Origin: Candidatus Flexifilum affinis | GTDB lineage: Bacteria; Chloroflexota; Anaerolineae; Aggregatilineales; Phototrophicaceae | Assembly (NCBI GenBank): GCA_016713325.1 | Contig: JADJPJ010000011.1 | Coordinates: 1 to 64,000, forward strand | Direction: 5' to 3' | DNA length: 64,000 bases | Shown: positions 1-9,033 of the stretch, one piece after another | How the letters are laid out: the number at the start of each line of letters is the position of its first letter | How positions within the stretch are numbered: the stretch's first letter is position 1 | Program-made: the position numbers and the translations under genes | The notes under the pieces: generated by a model | What the model was told of the DNA's origin: nothing | The model's database searches: none | Seen by the model: the letters and a program-made list of their open reading frames with translations, nothing else

Positions 1-372
1 GATCGACCGTGACAAAGGCGATCTTGAGGCGATCGGACGGTTCGTCCAGCGCCGCATAGACTCGCTTCAGTTCGGCGAAGGTCGTCGGACAGAAGTCGGG
101 GCAGGCGCGATAGCCGAAATAGATCAGGATGACCTCGCCGCGGTGTTCGCTGAGCGTGAACGGCCCGCCTGTAGTCGAGGCACGTCGAACGTCGGAGAGC
201 GCGCGAAAGGGTGGATCAGAAACAATCTCGCGCAGTTCATCCAGATAGGCCGGCCTTTTCGACCGATTCTGCGCGCCGACTGCGTTCTCCTGCACCCGGC
301 CAGCGCCAACATCACGGCGGCCAAGAGGGCCGCCCAACAGCCTATACTTTGTGCGCACCTGAAAGCCATCAT
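1..372 (-). CDS. SCO1/SenC-family copper chaperone lipoprotein, partial and frameshifted
   Basis: SCO proteins are membrane-anchored thioredoxin-fold proteins that deliver copper to CuA centres. The frame running off the left edge contains FGYRACPDFCPTTF, the CxxxC copper-binding motif of the family, preceded by GPFTLSEHRGEVILIYF. The start at 372 begins a signal peptide ending in the lipobox LALAGC. That start lies in a different frame from the SCO domain, so one base seems to be missing around 240-300. The C-terminal half, including the conserved histidine, lies outside the window. It is the last visible gene of the nos operon and fits CuA maturation of NosZ. The preceding gene ends at 383, just upstream. 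Family assignment is firm; the exact N-terminus is not. Confidence 0.8.
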
Positions 373-382
373 CGCATTCCGC

Positions 383-1110
383 CTAAGCCTCTATCACGAT
401 CCGAACCTGTTGTCCCTGGTGAATGCTGCACGCACCTTCGAACACGGCAGGCCGGGTGAACTCCTGTCGTATCGTTTCGCCGGCGCGCACGAAGAAGGGC
501 CCTATCGAATGATCGGCTGTATCCTCGTTCACGATCACCAGGGAATTATGCTCGCTTAAGCGTAGGTGAATTTCCTCCGGAACAAGACCCGGATCCTGTC
601 CGGCCTCGATCTGCGCCCCTGTACCTGCCGGGATTACGATGCGCAGCGCGTTTGCCGAACCGTCCGCGGCCTCCGTGGCTTCGGCGGTGGCACTGCCGTT
701 GATGATGCTGTCTGCCGAGACGGCGTTGACGAAGAACTCGAACTTTCCTGGGCCACACCGCGATTATCCGGCAGAGTTGCCGTTACATCGACAATCCAGC
801 CTCCGCCCATCGACCAGCCGAAGGGCACGCCGTACACGCCCGCCTGGCTTTGCGCCGTCTCGCCCAGAACCGGAGTCATGCCGGCATGATCCATGTCGCC
901 TCGGGCACGAACCGTAGCGCCGTCGATAGGCGCACCATCCACGCCGGTCAGGTAATTCCGCAGCGTTGCTTCGCCCACTGCGGGCGGGTCCGGTTCAACC
1001 TGGACGGCGACGGTCACGTCACTCGCCACTGCCCCAATCTCGGCGCTGCCCCGGCATGCGGCCATCAGCAGCGCGAGGCTCAGGACAAAAAACGTACATA
1101 ACCGCATCAT
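383..1110 (-). CDS. YtkA/FixH-like plus cupredoxin-like lipoprotein, frameshifted
   Basis: The start at 1110 gives a lipoprotein signal (LCTFFVLSLALLMAAC). A YtkA/FixH-like beta domain follows, with the conserved run GDMDHAGMTPV and then GGGWIVDVTATLPD. The frame breaks at the short A-run near 744-746. Restoring one base continues the domain as EKFEFFVNAVSAD and adds a cupredoxin-like tail with DHSIGPFFV and GACSIHQGQ, which could form a type 1 copper site (His, Cys, His, Gln). The joined product would be about 240 residues, outside the membrane. It may be a copper carrier or an electron-transfer partner for NosZ. A fusion of the two domains is inferred, since two separate genes cannot be excluded. 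It follows the cytochrome gene by about 25 bases. Confidence 0.65.
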
Positions 1111-1135
1111 GACCTCCAACTCGCGACGATGTCGG

Positions 1136-2132
1136 TCAGTCGCCCGCCTGCGCCGCCAACGTGCGGATATAGGCGACCACCGCCTCAATATCTTCAGTTG
1201 TCATCGCTGGATTGCCGCCCTTGCCTGGCATGTCGATGCCAGTCGTGTTGAGCGGGTCCCAAATCGGGCGACCGGTGGTGATGAACTGCACCAGGTCCGC
1301 ATCGCCAGCCCGGCGACGAATTCGCTCGCCACCAGGTCTTTGCCCAGACCGGGAAGACCGCGCGCATCCGCGCCGTGGCAGGCCGCGCATAGCGCGAACT
1401 GCGTCTGTCCATGGGCAACCAGCGCTGGATCGTAGGCCGCGCTGCTGGCTTCCGCCGGCGAGGACTCAGTTTCAGTCGCTGTCTCCCCGCCGTTCTGGGC
1501 TGCCAGCGTGCGGATGTAGGCAACGACCGCCTCGATGTCCTCGGTCGTCATTGCCGGGTTGCCACCCTTGCCGGGCATGTCGATGCCAGTCGTGTTGAGC
1601 GGGTCCCAAATCGGGCGACCGGTGGTGATGAACTGCACCAGGTCCGCATCGCTCAGCCCGGCAACGAATTCGCTCGCCACCAGGTCTTTGCCCAGACTGG
1701 GAAGACCGCGCGCATCCGCGCCGTGACAGGCCGCGCATAACGCGAACTGCGTCTGCCCCTCCGCGACGAGAACCGGATCATAACTGGCCTGGGAGGTCTC
1801 GCCGGATCCAGCTTCACTTTCCGTTGCTTCCGGCGCGTCGGTTGGAGCAACCGTTGGAGGCGTCGTAGGTGCTGCTGTCGGCGGAGGCGCGGTCGTCGGC
1901 CCTAGGGTTGGTGCGGCGGTCGTCTGGGAGGTTGGCTCCGCAGTCGGTTGTGTGGTCGGCTCCGTGGTCGGCTCAACAGCTACGGCGACACCTGGATTTT
2001 CGTCGGACGCGCGCCGGTGGCGGGCACGCCGATCATCACGACACCCAGGATGATGAAGAAGCTCATGAACAGGATAGCAGCCGCCAGATTTGGATTGAGC
2101 GGGCTGCCCCCGCGATCAGAATGCTGTGACAT
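1136..2132 (-). CDS. membrane-anchored di-haem cytochrome c, frameshifted
   Basis: The start at 2132 follows a CAGGAG ribosome site. One transmembrane helix (AAILFMSFFIILGVVMIG) leads into a Pro/Thr-rich linker and two tandem cytochrome c domains, each with a CAACHGADARGLP haem site and a distal methionine in GIDMPGKGG. The two domains are almost identical at DNA level. The frame breaks twice: in the A-run near 1997-2000, just after the helix, and near 1305, where the second domain lacks one base present in the first. The final residues TLAAQAGD are in the original frame again. It lies 35 bases after nosY and probably passes electrons to NosZ in place of the cytochromes of other clade II nos loci. 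Function is inferred from context. Confidence 0.8.
1161..1779 (-). repeat. intragenic tandem duplication of the cytochrome c domain
   Basis: The blocks at about 1161-1431 and 1508-1779 are near-identical copies, offset by 347-348 bases. Each encodes a complete haem c domain. The one-base change in offset falls near 1305, where the downstream copy reads cgccagcc against cgctcagcc in the other, and this causes the frameshift. The similarity at silent positions suggests a recent duplication or gene conversion. Confidence 0.85.
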
Positions 2133-2167
2133 GTATTTCTCCTGTCGTTTTGAAACATGCAGCGCGA

Positions 2168-3025
2168 TCAGGCGTGCGCGCTGCTTCTGACGATGAATCT
2201 TTCTTGACGGGTAAACAGAGCGATCGCCGCCAACAGTGGGACACTGATCCAGAGAATCAGCCCGCCGAGCAGCAGCGGCATGAGCAGCCCTCCGAATTGT
2301 TCGGAGGCGGACAAACCGGCTGGTCCCAGGACCTCCAGGTTGGCCTGGAGGATCAGGATCGAAGCAATTTTGAACATCTGCAGCGGGTGCACGACGACGA
2401 TAGTGAAAACGGCTTCAATCGGTAGCTGCATGGAAATCGCAGTGCCCATAATGCCCAGGTCGCCGATGAAGACGAGCAGCAACCAGAGAAACAGCGCGCC
2501 GCCCAGCGCGGTCGCTGTTTTCTTTGCGGTCGTGGAGATCAGGAATCCCAGACTGAGCATCGCCAGCGCCAGCAGATAGGCAAACGCCACGGTCAGCAGA
2601 TACTCGCCGGCGTTCTGGATGCTGCCTTGCAGCGCCAGCACCACCCCGGCGGCGCCAAAGCCCAGCGTCAGGGTGGCCAGCAGCGCCCCTGCCAATCCCA
2701 GATACTTGCCCAGCAACACTTCAGCGCGGCTGACGGGCTGCGTCAGCAGATAGAGCAGCGCGCCAGTCTCGCGGTCGCCGGCCAGATTCGCTGAACCGAG
2801 CGTAAGCCCGATCAGCGGCACGAACAGCAGCACCAGGTTGATCAGGCTGGCCGCGGTACGGCTGTAGCTCAAGGCCCGCAGTTGCGATCCGCCGGGCTGG
2901 GTGATTGCGGAGAGCGCCAGCGCGAGACCGGCAAAAGCGATGGTGAAGACGATGAACCAGCGATTGCGCAATGCGTCGCGCAGTTCCTTGAAGGTGATCG
3001 CCCCGACACTGCTCAGGTCAATCAT
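2168..3025 (-). CDS. nosY: NosY, ABC transporter permease of N2O reductase maturation
   Basis: A 285-residue integral membrane protein with about six hydrophobic segments, starting MIDLSSVGAITFKEL and containing NLAGDRETGALLYLLTQPVS, the sequence typical of ABC-2/NosY permeases. With NosF and NosD it forms the NosDFY complex needed to build the CuZ cluster of NosZ. The start at 3025 overlaps the end of nosF by 8 bases, which suggests translational coupling. Length fits the family. Confidence 0.88.
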   Translation of the reverse strand: MIDLSSVGAITFKELRDALRNRWFIVFTIAFAGLALALSAITQPGGSQLRALSYSRTAASLINLVLLFVPLIGLTLGSANLAGDRETGALLYLLTQPVSRAEVLLGKYLGLAGALLATLTLGFGAAGVVLALQGSIQNAGEYLLTVAFAYLLALAMLSLGFLISTTAKKTATALGGALFLWLLLVFIGDLGIMGTAISMQLPIEAVFTIVVVHPLQMFKIASILILQANLEVLGPAGLSASEQFGGLLMPLLLGGLILWISVPLLAAIALFTRQERFIVRSSAHA

Positions 3026-3902
3026 GTTTCACCTCCTGATGGGCCAGCTCACCCTCGATCAGGTCGAAGTCTTCGACTGGGATGTTCGCCATTTCTAGCG
3101 AGCGCAGCGGCGCGATCTTTCCGCCCAGGTTCACCTGAACATACACGCTTCGCCCATTCGGCATATACGTAAATCCCTGCTCGTCGAGGTGTCTGATCGT
3201 CGACTCTTTGTGCTGGGCGGCGACCCAGATACGCAGCCAGCGATGCAGTCCCAGGCGGGTCGCCAGTTCGGGCGGCGCACATTCCAGCAGCAGCCGACCT
3301 TCAGATAGCACCAGTACCCGGCTGCCAAGCGCGATCACTTCGTCCAGGCGGTGCGACGAGAAAATGACCGTTTTGCCAGCCTGGTTGAGCATCTGCACCA
3401 TCTGGATAAAGTCGCGCTGCGCCTGCACGTCGAGATTGGCAGTTGGTTCGTCGAGGATGAGGATGGGCGGATCGGCGAGCAGCGCCGCTGCCAGCGCCAG
3501 GCGCTGTTTCATCCCGCCGGAGAGCATGCTGACTCGCTTGTGCTGGTGCGGGGTCAGCTGCACCTGCGCCAGCACTGCGCTCACCCGCTCCGCGCCAGCT
3601 TTCTTCAGCCGGGCGTAGAAGTGCAGCGTCTCCAGCACCGGCATATCGTAAAAGATGGTTTCCTGCGGCACGTAGCCGATGATCCCACGCGCCGCCTTAC
3701 TGTTTTGCGCGACGTCGATACCGTTGACGATCAGTTCGCCTTCGAAGCCCTGTACGCCCAGCAGACAGCGCAGCGTGGTAGTCTTGCCTGCGCCATTTGC
3801 GCCCCAGAGCGCCACTGCTTCACCTGCCGCGATGGTGAAGGAGAGGTCATTCAGCGCGGTAGTCTTGCCATAACGCTTACTGAGATTTCTCGCTGTGATC
3901 AT
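3018..3902 (-). CDS. nosF: NosF, ABC transporter ATPase
   Basis: A 294-residue ABC ATPase of the copper/N2O reductase maturation type. Walker A is GANGAGKTTTLRCL, the signature motif is LSGGMKQRLALAAAL, Walker B is ILILDEPT, and the H-loop is FSSHRLDE. A longer frame begins at 3956, but the ATG at 3902 aligns with the usual N-terminus (MITARNLSKRYGK) and lies 13 bases after nosD. It energises the NosDFY complex at the inner face of the membrane. Confidence 0.9.
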   Translation of the reverse strand: MITARNLSKRYGKTTALNDLSFTIAAGEAVALWGANGAGKTTTLRCLLGVQGFEGELIVNGIDVAQNSKAARGIIGYVPQETIFYDMPVLETLHFYARLKKAGAERVSAVLAQVQLTPHQHKRVSMLSGGMKQRLALAAALLADPPILILDEPTANLDVQAQRDFIQMVQMLNQAGKTVIFSSHRLDEVIALGSRVLVLSEGRLLLECAPPELATRLGLHRWLRIWVAAQHKESTIRHLDEQGFTYMPNGRSVYVQVNLGGKIAPLRSLEMANIPVEDFDLIEGELAHQEVKHD

Positions 3903-3915
3903 GTTCTCTCTCACC

Positions 3916-5379
3916 CTAAGTGCTGCCCTGATGGGCAGGCACAGATTGCTGACCAATGTGCTGCCGGCGGGCCGTACTTCTCAGGGCGATTGCACAGATC
4001 GCCGATCCCAGGCCAAACAGCGCCAGCGCGACGACGGCAAGAGGGAAAGAGATCCCGGACGAGCTATCGCTCATCCCGGCCGGCAGGTTGAACGCCATCA
4101 GGGGTGTGTCGGCGAACGCCTTCGGGGCCGGGCGCAGCGACGGAAAGGCTGAGGCGGCGAAATCGACCGCCTGGCTGGCAGGGCTGAAAGCGAACAACCG
4201 GAGAACTGGTTCGTTGTCGGTCAGGCTCTCGAACAGCTTTTCAGAGCGGAACGGCATGTCGCCAATGCCGTCGCCGTCACGATCATAGCCAACGTAGTTG
4301 CTCCAGTAGTTGCCAACCCCTTCATGACTCCAGGCATTGCCCAGCAGGTTGCCCCGCCCCTGAACGGCGATCTGCTGGTAATTTTCGAGAAACGTATTGC
4401 GCTGGAAGATGTTGCGCTGGACGGACGGCAGGCCTGTCAGCCCGATATCGTTGTAAGCGATGAAGTTGTCGGTATAGGTATTGAAAACATCGTAGAGAGA
4501 CGGGGAGTTATCCAGATAGATGGCAGAAACGTTGCCTACGAACAGGTTACGCCTCACCTGAGCGCCATCCATGTCCTTGAACGCGATGCCGTAACCGCTC
4601 GCTCCCCGGTTGTCGATGAACCGGTTACCGGTCATCACCAGGCCAGCCGCGTACATCATGTATGCGCCAACCGCGTTATGTTCCACAATGTTGTCTTCCA
4701 CGACCGCATTCTTGTTGTACATGAAGTGCAGGCCGTAGCGGTTGTGGTGAATATGGTTATGCCGGATCGTGATGTTGTCGGCATACCAGATCAGCGTATC
4801 TCGCCCGCTGGTGATCTCGTTGCCGATGAGCTGAACGTCATTGCTGTACCATACCCGAATACCGTCGCCGCGCATGCTCTCTTCGAGGGGTTTGCCGTGG
4901 ATGACGTTGTTTTCGGCGATGCCGCCGGGTGCGGCGGCGAAGTAGATACCGAACATCACGTCTTCTAGTAAGTTATCCCGGACTGTGACCTCTGCTGCCT
5001 GAATGACGATCCCGGTATCTTCATGAGGGAGGCTCTGCCCGCTGTTACGCAGGGTAAAGCCGCTGAAGACGACCTGCGGCGCGGTGATCAAGACCAGACT
5101 ACCTTGTCCGCCGCCGTCAATAACCGGTTGATTGACGCCGATCAACGACACGCTCTTGTCCACGGTTAGCGGCGCCGGGTAAATCCCTCCGCGGACCTCG
5201 ATGACATCCCCGGCGTTCGCGGCCGCCAGCGCCGCCTCAATAGTGGGAAAGGCGCCATCCTGGCCAACGGTCAATGTATTCAGTGCATCAACAGGGGAGG
5301 ATAGTCCGACTAGCATCCAGAGGACTAAAAGCGCGGTTCCCAGCACAGCGCGGAAGGTCTTGAGCAGCGGCGCGTTCAT
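3916..5379 (-). CDS. nosD: NosD, right-handed beta-helix copper maturation factor
   Basis: A 487-residue exported protein. A signal peptide (VLGTALLVLWMLVGLSSPVDA) precedes parallel beta-helix repeats (for example IAENNVIHG, ITIRHNHIHHNRYGL, VVEDNIVEHN) and a C-terminal membrane helix (LAVVALALFGLGSAICAIA). NosD is the extracytoplasmic partner of NosFY in CuZ assembly. The FMYNKNAVVEDN and YMMYAAG segments are typical of NosD. It begins 7 bases after the upstream nosB-like gene, with AAGGGG ahead of the ATG. Confidence 0.9.
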   Translation of the reverse strand: MNAPLLKTFRAVLGTALLVLWMLVGLSSPVDALNTLTVGQDGAFPTIEAALAAANAGDVIEVRGGIYPAPLTVDKSVSLIGVNQPVIDGGGQGSLVLITAPQVVFSGFTLRNSGQSLPHEDTGIVIQAAEVTVRDNLLEDVMFGIYFAAAPGGIAENNVIHGKPLEESMRGDGIRVWYSNDVQLIGNEITSGRDTLIWYADNITIRHNHIHHNRYGLHFMYNKNAVVEDNIVEHNAVGAYMMYAAGLVMTGNRFIDNRGASGYGIAFKDMDGAQVRRNLFVGNVSAIYLDNSPSLYDVFNTYTDNFIAYNDIGLTGLPSVQRNIFQRNTFLENYQQIAVQGRGNLLGNAWSHEGVGNYWSNYVGYDRDGDGIGDMPFRSEKLFESLTDNEPVLRLFAFSPASQAVDFAASAFPSLRPAPKAFADTPLMAFNLPAGMSDSSSGISFPLAVVALALFGLGSAICAIALRSTARRQHIGQQSVPAHQGST

Positions 5380-5385
5380 CGCAGG

Positions 5386-6057
5386 TTAGCCCCTTGCCTT
5401 CATCACACGGCTGCCCAGGCGCACCAGGACGCCGACCAGGATCAGAACGGTACCGGCGAAGATGATGTACCAGCCCGTATCGACGTTGGCCACGGTTTTG
5501 AACTGACCGATAACGCCTTCACCGAGGATCGGCGGGGTGAAAGGGGCAATAGAACTGGAGAGCGGCGCGTACGGGTCGAGGTTCTGCCCGTAGAAGGTCA
5601 TCCAGAATGCCAGATCCGCCAGGAAGATGATCGGAAACAACAGTGCAGGCAGCGCCAATACCCACGTCCAGCGCCGCTGCCAGAACGCTGCGACGACCAA
5701 CATGACGGCCATTAGAACGACCGCCGGTATGGCGATGGACCGCTCCAGCTTGGCGGCTTCGTACAGCGATTTCATGCCGATGTAGTGATTCAGCCCATCG
5801 ATCTCGGCGACTTCATCGAGCCGGGGGTCTTCATCGCCGGTCATGTTGTTGACGAAGACGCGCAGTTGCAGTCCGCCCGGATACTGTGGCGCTTGCAGCA
5901 CCAGGCCCCAGTATGGCTGGCTGATAGAGACGAGCATCAGGATGGCAGCGAGAATGAAGAACGCCGTGGGCAACCAGTACAGCCGCCGCGCCAGCCCTGT
6001 TGATTGAGTGAAGTTAACGGATTTGGATTCCGCCGAGGGGATTGCGTTGACAGTCAT
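5386..6057 (-). CDS. NosB-like integral membrane protein
   Basis: A 223-residue protein with four to five transmembrane helices (for example LPTAFFILAAILMLVSI, AIPAVVLMAVMLVVAAF and YIIFAGTVLILVGVLVRL) and a conserved-looking extracytoplasmic segment with GLNHYIGMKSLYEAAKLE. Clade II nos clusters commonly encode a membrane protein, NosB, between nosZ and nosD, and this gene holds that position. A GAGGTCAGG ribosome site precedes the ATG. The biochemical role is not known, so the name rests on position and topology. Confidence 0.65.
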   Translation of the reverse strand: MTVNAIPSAESKSVNFTQSTGLARRLYWLPTAFFILAAILMLVSISQPYWGLVLQAPQYPGGLQLRVFVNNMTGDEDPRLDEVAEIDGLNHYIGMKSLYEAAKLERSIAIPAVVLMAVMLVVAAFWQRRWTWVLALPALLFPIIFLADLAFWMTFYGQNLDPYAPLSSSIAPFTPPILGEGVIGQFKTVANVDTGWYIIFAGTVLILVGVLVRLGSRVMKARG

Positions 6058-6128
6058 ACCTGACCTCTTTTCGTCGTTAGGGTGGGCAGCAGGAGCGAAC
6101 GCCCCTGCTGCCCTGGCTGCCCCTGAAG

Positions 6129-8123
6129 CTACTCAGGACTGACCAACATGTACCCCATCATTTCAAGGTGAAGCGCGGAACAGAATTCCGTGCAGTAGAA
6201 GCTGAACACGCCGGCGCGGGTGGCGTCGAATTCGAACGTGATGGACTCACCCGGCTCGATGCTTAGGTTGATGTTGTAGAAGGGGATGGCGAAGCCGTGC
6301 GTGGCGTCACGCGCCCGTTCGACATTGGTGATCGTCCAGGTAACATGATCGCCGGCCTGAATCTCGACGTGTTCAGGCGTCATGTGGCTGCGAACAGCGG
6401 TCATCCGAATGTTGACGTTGTTGCCATCACGGGTGATCCCCTCCGTCCCCTGAGTGACGGCGTTCGGATCGACCGACTGCGTCACCGGATCCCAACCTAC
6501 TTCCGGGTAGACCTCCCAGGCGTGGAGCTTGTCCGCCCGGATTATCTGTGCGTAGTGCGGCTCCGCACCGGTGATCGGCATGTCATAGAGGATCTGAGTC
6601 TGGTCGCCCGGCTGCGAAATGTCGATCAGTTGCAGGTTCTGCGGCAGCAGCGGGCCAGTGCTCAGGAAACGGTCCACCGACCATTTGTTGAGCGCGACCA
6701 GGAAGCGGCCATCAGGCGTAGTGGTGTCGCCTTCAGCAGCCGCCAGATGCCCGACGTTGTACTGAACGGGCGTCTTGTTGATCAGCGTCCAGCCATCCTG
6801 TGGGCGATAGCCCTCCGCGCCGATGCTCCAACGAGCGACCGCGCTGTCCAGGAAGAGGCTGGTGTAAGCATAGCCCTGGTCATCATAGACGGTGTGCAAC
6901 GGGCCAAGACCAAGTTCGACCTGGGCTTCCAGGACATTTTCCAGCGGCAGTACGGGCACGCCGAACACGTCCGTCTCGGTCGGGCCGGCAGCGATGGCAT
7001 CCTGGATTTTCTGGAAGCTGTAGACCGAGACATGCGGGTCGAGCTTGCCGCCGACGACGATGAAGTCGCCATGAGGCGTTACGTCTGCACCATGCGGGCT
7101 GCGGGGTTCCGGTGCCAGGAAGAGCAGGTTGTTCTCGACTGCGGTCTCCAGCGGAATAATCTGGAAGCCGTTCACGTCCACCGAACCGCCAGCCTGGAAA
7201 ACCGCTTCAGCCGCTTCCAGGTTGATGATGTGCAAATAATCGACCGCGCCGCGGCTGACACCGGCTTCAAACGGCGGGTTGCCGCTCTCGATGCCGCCTG
7301 TCGCCATTTCGGCGTTGAACGAATTGCAGAATACCCAACCGGCGGACACCGATTTGCCGGAATCGCACAGATCCTGCCAATAGGGCGGCAGTTCCATCCC
7401 AAAGGACTTGCTCATGTCGATCCGGCCGGTCGCGCTGTCGAACTTCCAGAAGGTGATCATGCCACTGTAAGAGTTCTGGTAGTCGGCGATCGGGGCGTAT
7501 TCCCCGCCGAGCGGCAACCCGTACTGGCCGCCTTCGACGATGTACTCCGTATTCGGCGTGACAAAGGTGCCGCCGTGGTCGTTCAGGAAGGCGGGGTTGT
7601 GGACGATCTGCTTCGTCTCGAAGTCGCGCAGATCGATGACCGCGACACGACCATTGGCCTTGTCGCCGATGAACAGCCAGTTTCCATCGTACTCGCCGTT
7701 GGTTTCACTCAGCGCCGGGTGGTGCGTATCGCCCCACATGATTTCCTGTCCATCGATGAAACCCTGTTCCAGAATCTCATTGCCGGCGCCATAGCCATAG
7801 CCCTGCCACGATTCCGGGGTGAAGACCGAAATCAGGCGCAGCAGACGCATTGAGGGCATGCCGATTGCCAGAACCTGCCCACCCTGCCCGGCAGAGGCGA
7901 ACATGACGTACTCGTCCATCATGCCGCTGGGCGTGTAGGTCATCGCCGCCGCGCGCATGTCCGCTTCGGTCAGGCCGCGCTGTTCGGCAATGGCCTGCCA
8001 GGAACTGGCATCACCCTGAGCCACCGTGCTGCTTCTGGGTGCGACACCAACGACCAGTGCGATGACGACGACCAGAGCGGTCCCGACGAGCAGAATATTC
8101 GAAAGTATTCGCTGTCTTGCCAT
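6129..8123 (-). CDS. nosZ: nitrous oxide reductase NosZ, Sec-dependent (clade II) type
   Basis: Reduces N2O to N2 outside the cytoplasmic membrane. The 664-residue protein has an N-terminal hydrophobic signal without a twin-arginine motif, which points to the Sec-exported clade II enzymes. The seven-bladed propeller carries CuZ histidine ligands, for example DTHHPALSE (residues 132-140) and SPHGADVTPHGDF. The C-terminal cupredoxin domain has the CuA ligands His609, Cys644, Cys648, His652 and Met655 in YCTEFCSALHLEM. Both copper sites look complete and the gene has no frameshift. GAGGAGACGG precedes the ATG. It heads the operon, and a Crp-like palindrome lies about 105 bases upstream. Confidence 0.96.
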   Translation of the reverse strand: MARQRILSNILLVGTALVVVIALVVGVAPRSSTVAQGDASSWQAIAEQRGLTEADMRAAAMTYTPSGMMDEYVMFASAGQGGQVLAIGMPSMRLLRLISVFTPESWQGYGYGAGNEILEQGFIDGQEIMWGDTHHPALSETNGEYDGNWLFIGDKANGRVAVIDLRDFETKQIVHNPAFLNDHGGTFVTPNTEYIVEGGQYGLPLGGEYAPIADYQNSYSGMITFWKFDSATGRIDMSKSFGMELPPYWQDLCDSGKSVSAGWVFCNSFNAEMATGGIESGNPPFEAGVSRGAVDYLHIINLEAAEAVFQAGGSVDVNGFQIIPLETAVENNLLFLAPEPRSPHGADVTPHGDFIVVGGKLDPHVSVYSFQKIQDAIAAGPTETDVFGVPVLPLENVLEAQVELGLGPLHTVYDDQGYAYTSLFLDSAVARWSIGAEGYRPQDGWTLINKTPVQYNVGHLAAAEGDTTTPDGRFLVALNKWSVDRFLSTGPLLPQNLQLIDISQPGDQTQILYDMPITGAEPHYAQIIRADKLHAWEVYPEVGWDPVTQSVDPNAVTQGTEGITRDGNNVNIRMTAVRSHMTPEHVEIQAGDHVTWTITNVERARDATHGFAIPFYNINLSIEPGESITFEFDATRAGVFSFYCTEFCSALHLEMMGYMLVSPE

Positions 8124-8226
8124 GGGTTCTTCCGTCTCCTCTCAAAGACAATCTCATGAACACTTCGCCTACCGCAGGAAGCGGTATCGAACTGTATTCA
8201 TGGTGAAACGGAATGAAGATCTACGA

Positions 8227-8242
8227 TGTGACCCAAGTCACA
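8227..8242. promoter_or_regulatory. Crp/Fnr-type palindrome upstream of nosZ
   Basis: TGTGACCCAAGTCACA is a perfect TGTGA-N6-TCACA inverted repeat in the short gap between the Crp/Fnr gene and nosZ, 104 bases before the nosZ start. The next site, at 9018-9033, shares the core. It is a likely binding site for one of the two neighbouring Crp/Fnr regulators. Confidence 0.75.
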
Positions 8243-8265
8243 TGTGGTGATGGGGAACGAGGTGT

Positions 8266-8958
8266 CTAGCGAGTCTCTTGCTGAGCGATCTCGCGGAGGG
8301 TATCGAGGTCGCGAATCCATATCGATCGGCGGGAAAGACGCAGCAATCCATCTTCCTCAAAGCGTCTGAAGGTGCGATAGACAACTTCCCGCGCTGTGCC
8401 GACCATATCTGCGAATTCCTGCTGGCTGAGCAGGCGGTCAACGATCACGCCGCCCTCCTCTGGCAACCCTTCGGCCTCCGCGCGAGCCAGCAGGACAATG
8501 GCCAAACGTGAAGTCACATCCCGGAAGGCGAGATCGTGCACCAGGGTCACAAACTGCTTCAGTCGGTCCGTGAGCAGGCGCAAGAACGCTTCCTGAAAAT
8601 CCGGGTGCTCGTCCATCAGCGATTGCAGGATGTCGGGTGAGAAACAGACGGCTGACGTGGGCAGGAGCGTGGTTGCCGTGTAAGGGCTGGCCGTTCCCGT
8701 CGGCAACGACTCGGCGCCGAGACAATCGCCGGGGACTGGCAGAGCGAGGATCTGGCAGTTCTCCTTTGATTGCCGATAGAGTTTGACGCGACCGGACTGC
8801 AAAATGAACAGCGGCGCGGGGGGATCGCCCTGGTGGTACAGGTCAACTCGCTCGGGAAAGTCCGCAAGCACGGCTTTCTCGCCAACACTGCGCCGCGTTC
8901 GCGGACTGAGTGCCGCAAAAACCCTATTCCTACTGAGCATTTCTGCGCTGACCATCAT
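8266..8958 (-). CDS. Crp/Fnr-family transcription regulator
   Basis: About 230 residues: an N-terminal cyclic-nucleotide-binding-like beta-roll (LYHQGDPPAPLFILQSGRVK), a long dimer helix (FQEAFLRLLTDRLKQFVTLV) and a C-terminal winged helix-turn-helix with LLSQQEFADMVGTAREVVYR. No Fnr-type N-terminal cysteine cluster is visible, so it is not a classical Fe-S Fnr. NnrR/DNR-like NO or haem sensing is possible but unproven. A TTG at 8964 is an alternative start; the ATG pair at 8955-8958 is preferred. Its own upstream region holds a Crp-like palindrome, suggesting autoregulation. Confidence 0.85.
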   Translation of the reverse strand: MMVSAEMLSRNRVFAALSPRTRRSVGEKAVLADFPERVDLYHQGDPPAPLFILQSGRVKLYRQSKENCQILALPVPGDCLGAESLPTGTASPYTATTLLPTSAVCFSPDILQSLMDEHPDFQEAFLRLLTDRLKQFVTLVHDLAFRDVTSRLAIVLLARAEAEGLPEEGGVIVDRLLSQQEFADMVGTAREVVYRTFRRFEEDGLLRLSRRSIWIRDLDTLREIAQQETR

Positions 8959-9017
8959 GGCCAATCACCGAGTCGTTTCGCCATGATCACAGAGTAGGGG
9001 AAGATTCGTGACGTCGA

Positions 9018-9033
9018 TGTGACCTAAATCACG
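9018..9033. promoter_or_regulatory. Crp/Fnr-type palindrome upstream of the first Crp/Fnr gene
   Basis: TGTGACCTAAATCACG matches TGTGA-N6-TCACA at nine of ten arm positions and lies 60 bases before the start of the regulator at 8958. Confidence 0.65.

Noticed and set aside
6297..7853. A 518-codon plus-strand open frame
   Set aside because: It is antisense to nosZ and arises from GC-rich codon use; the nosZ frame has all ligands and a ribosome site.
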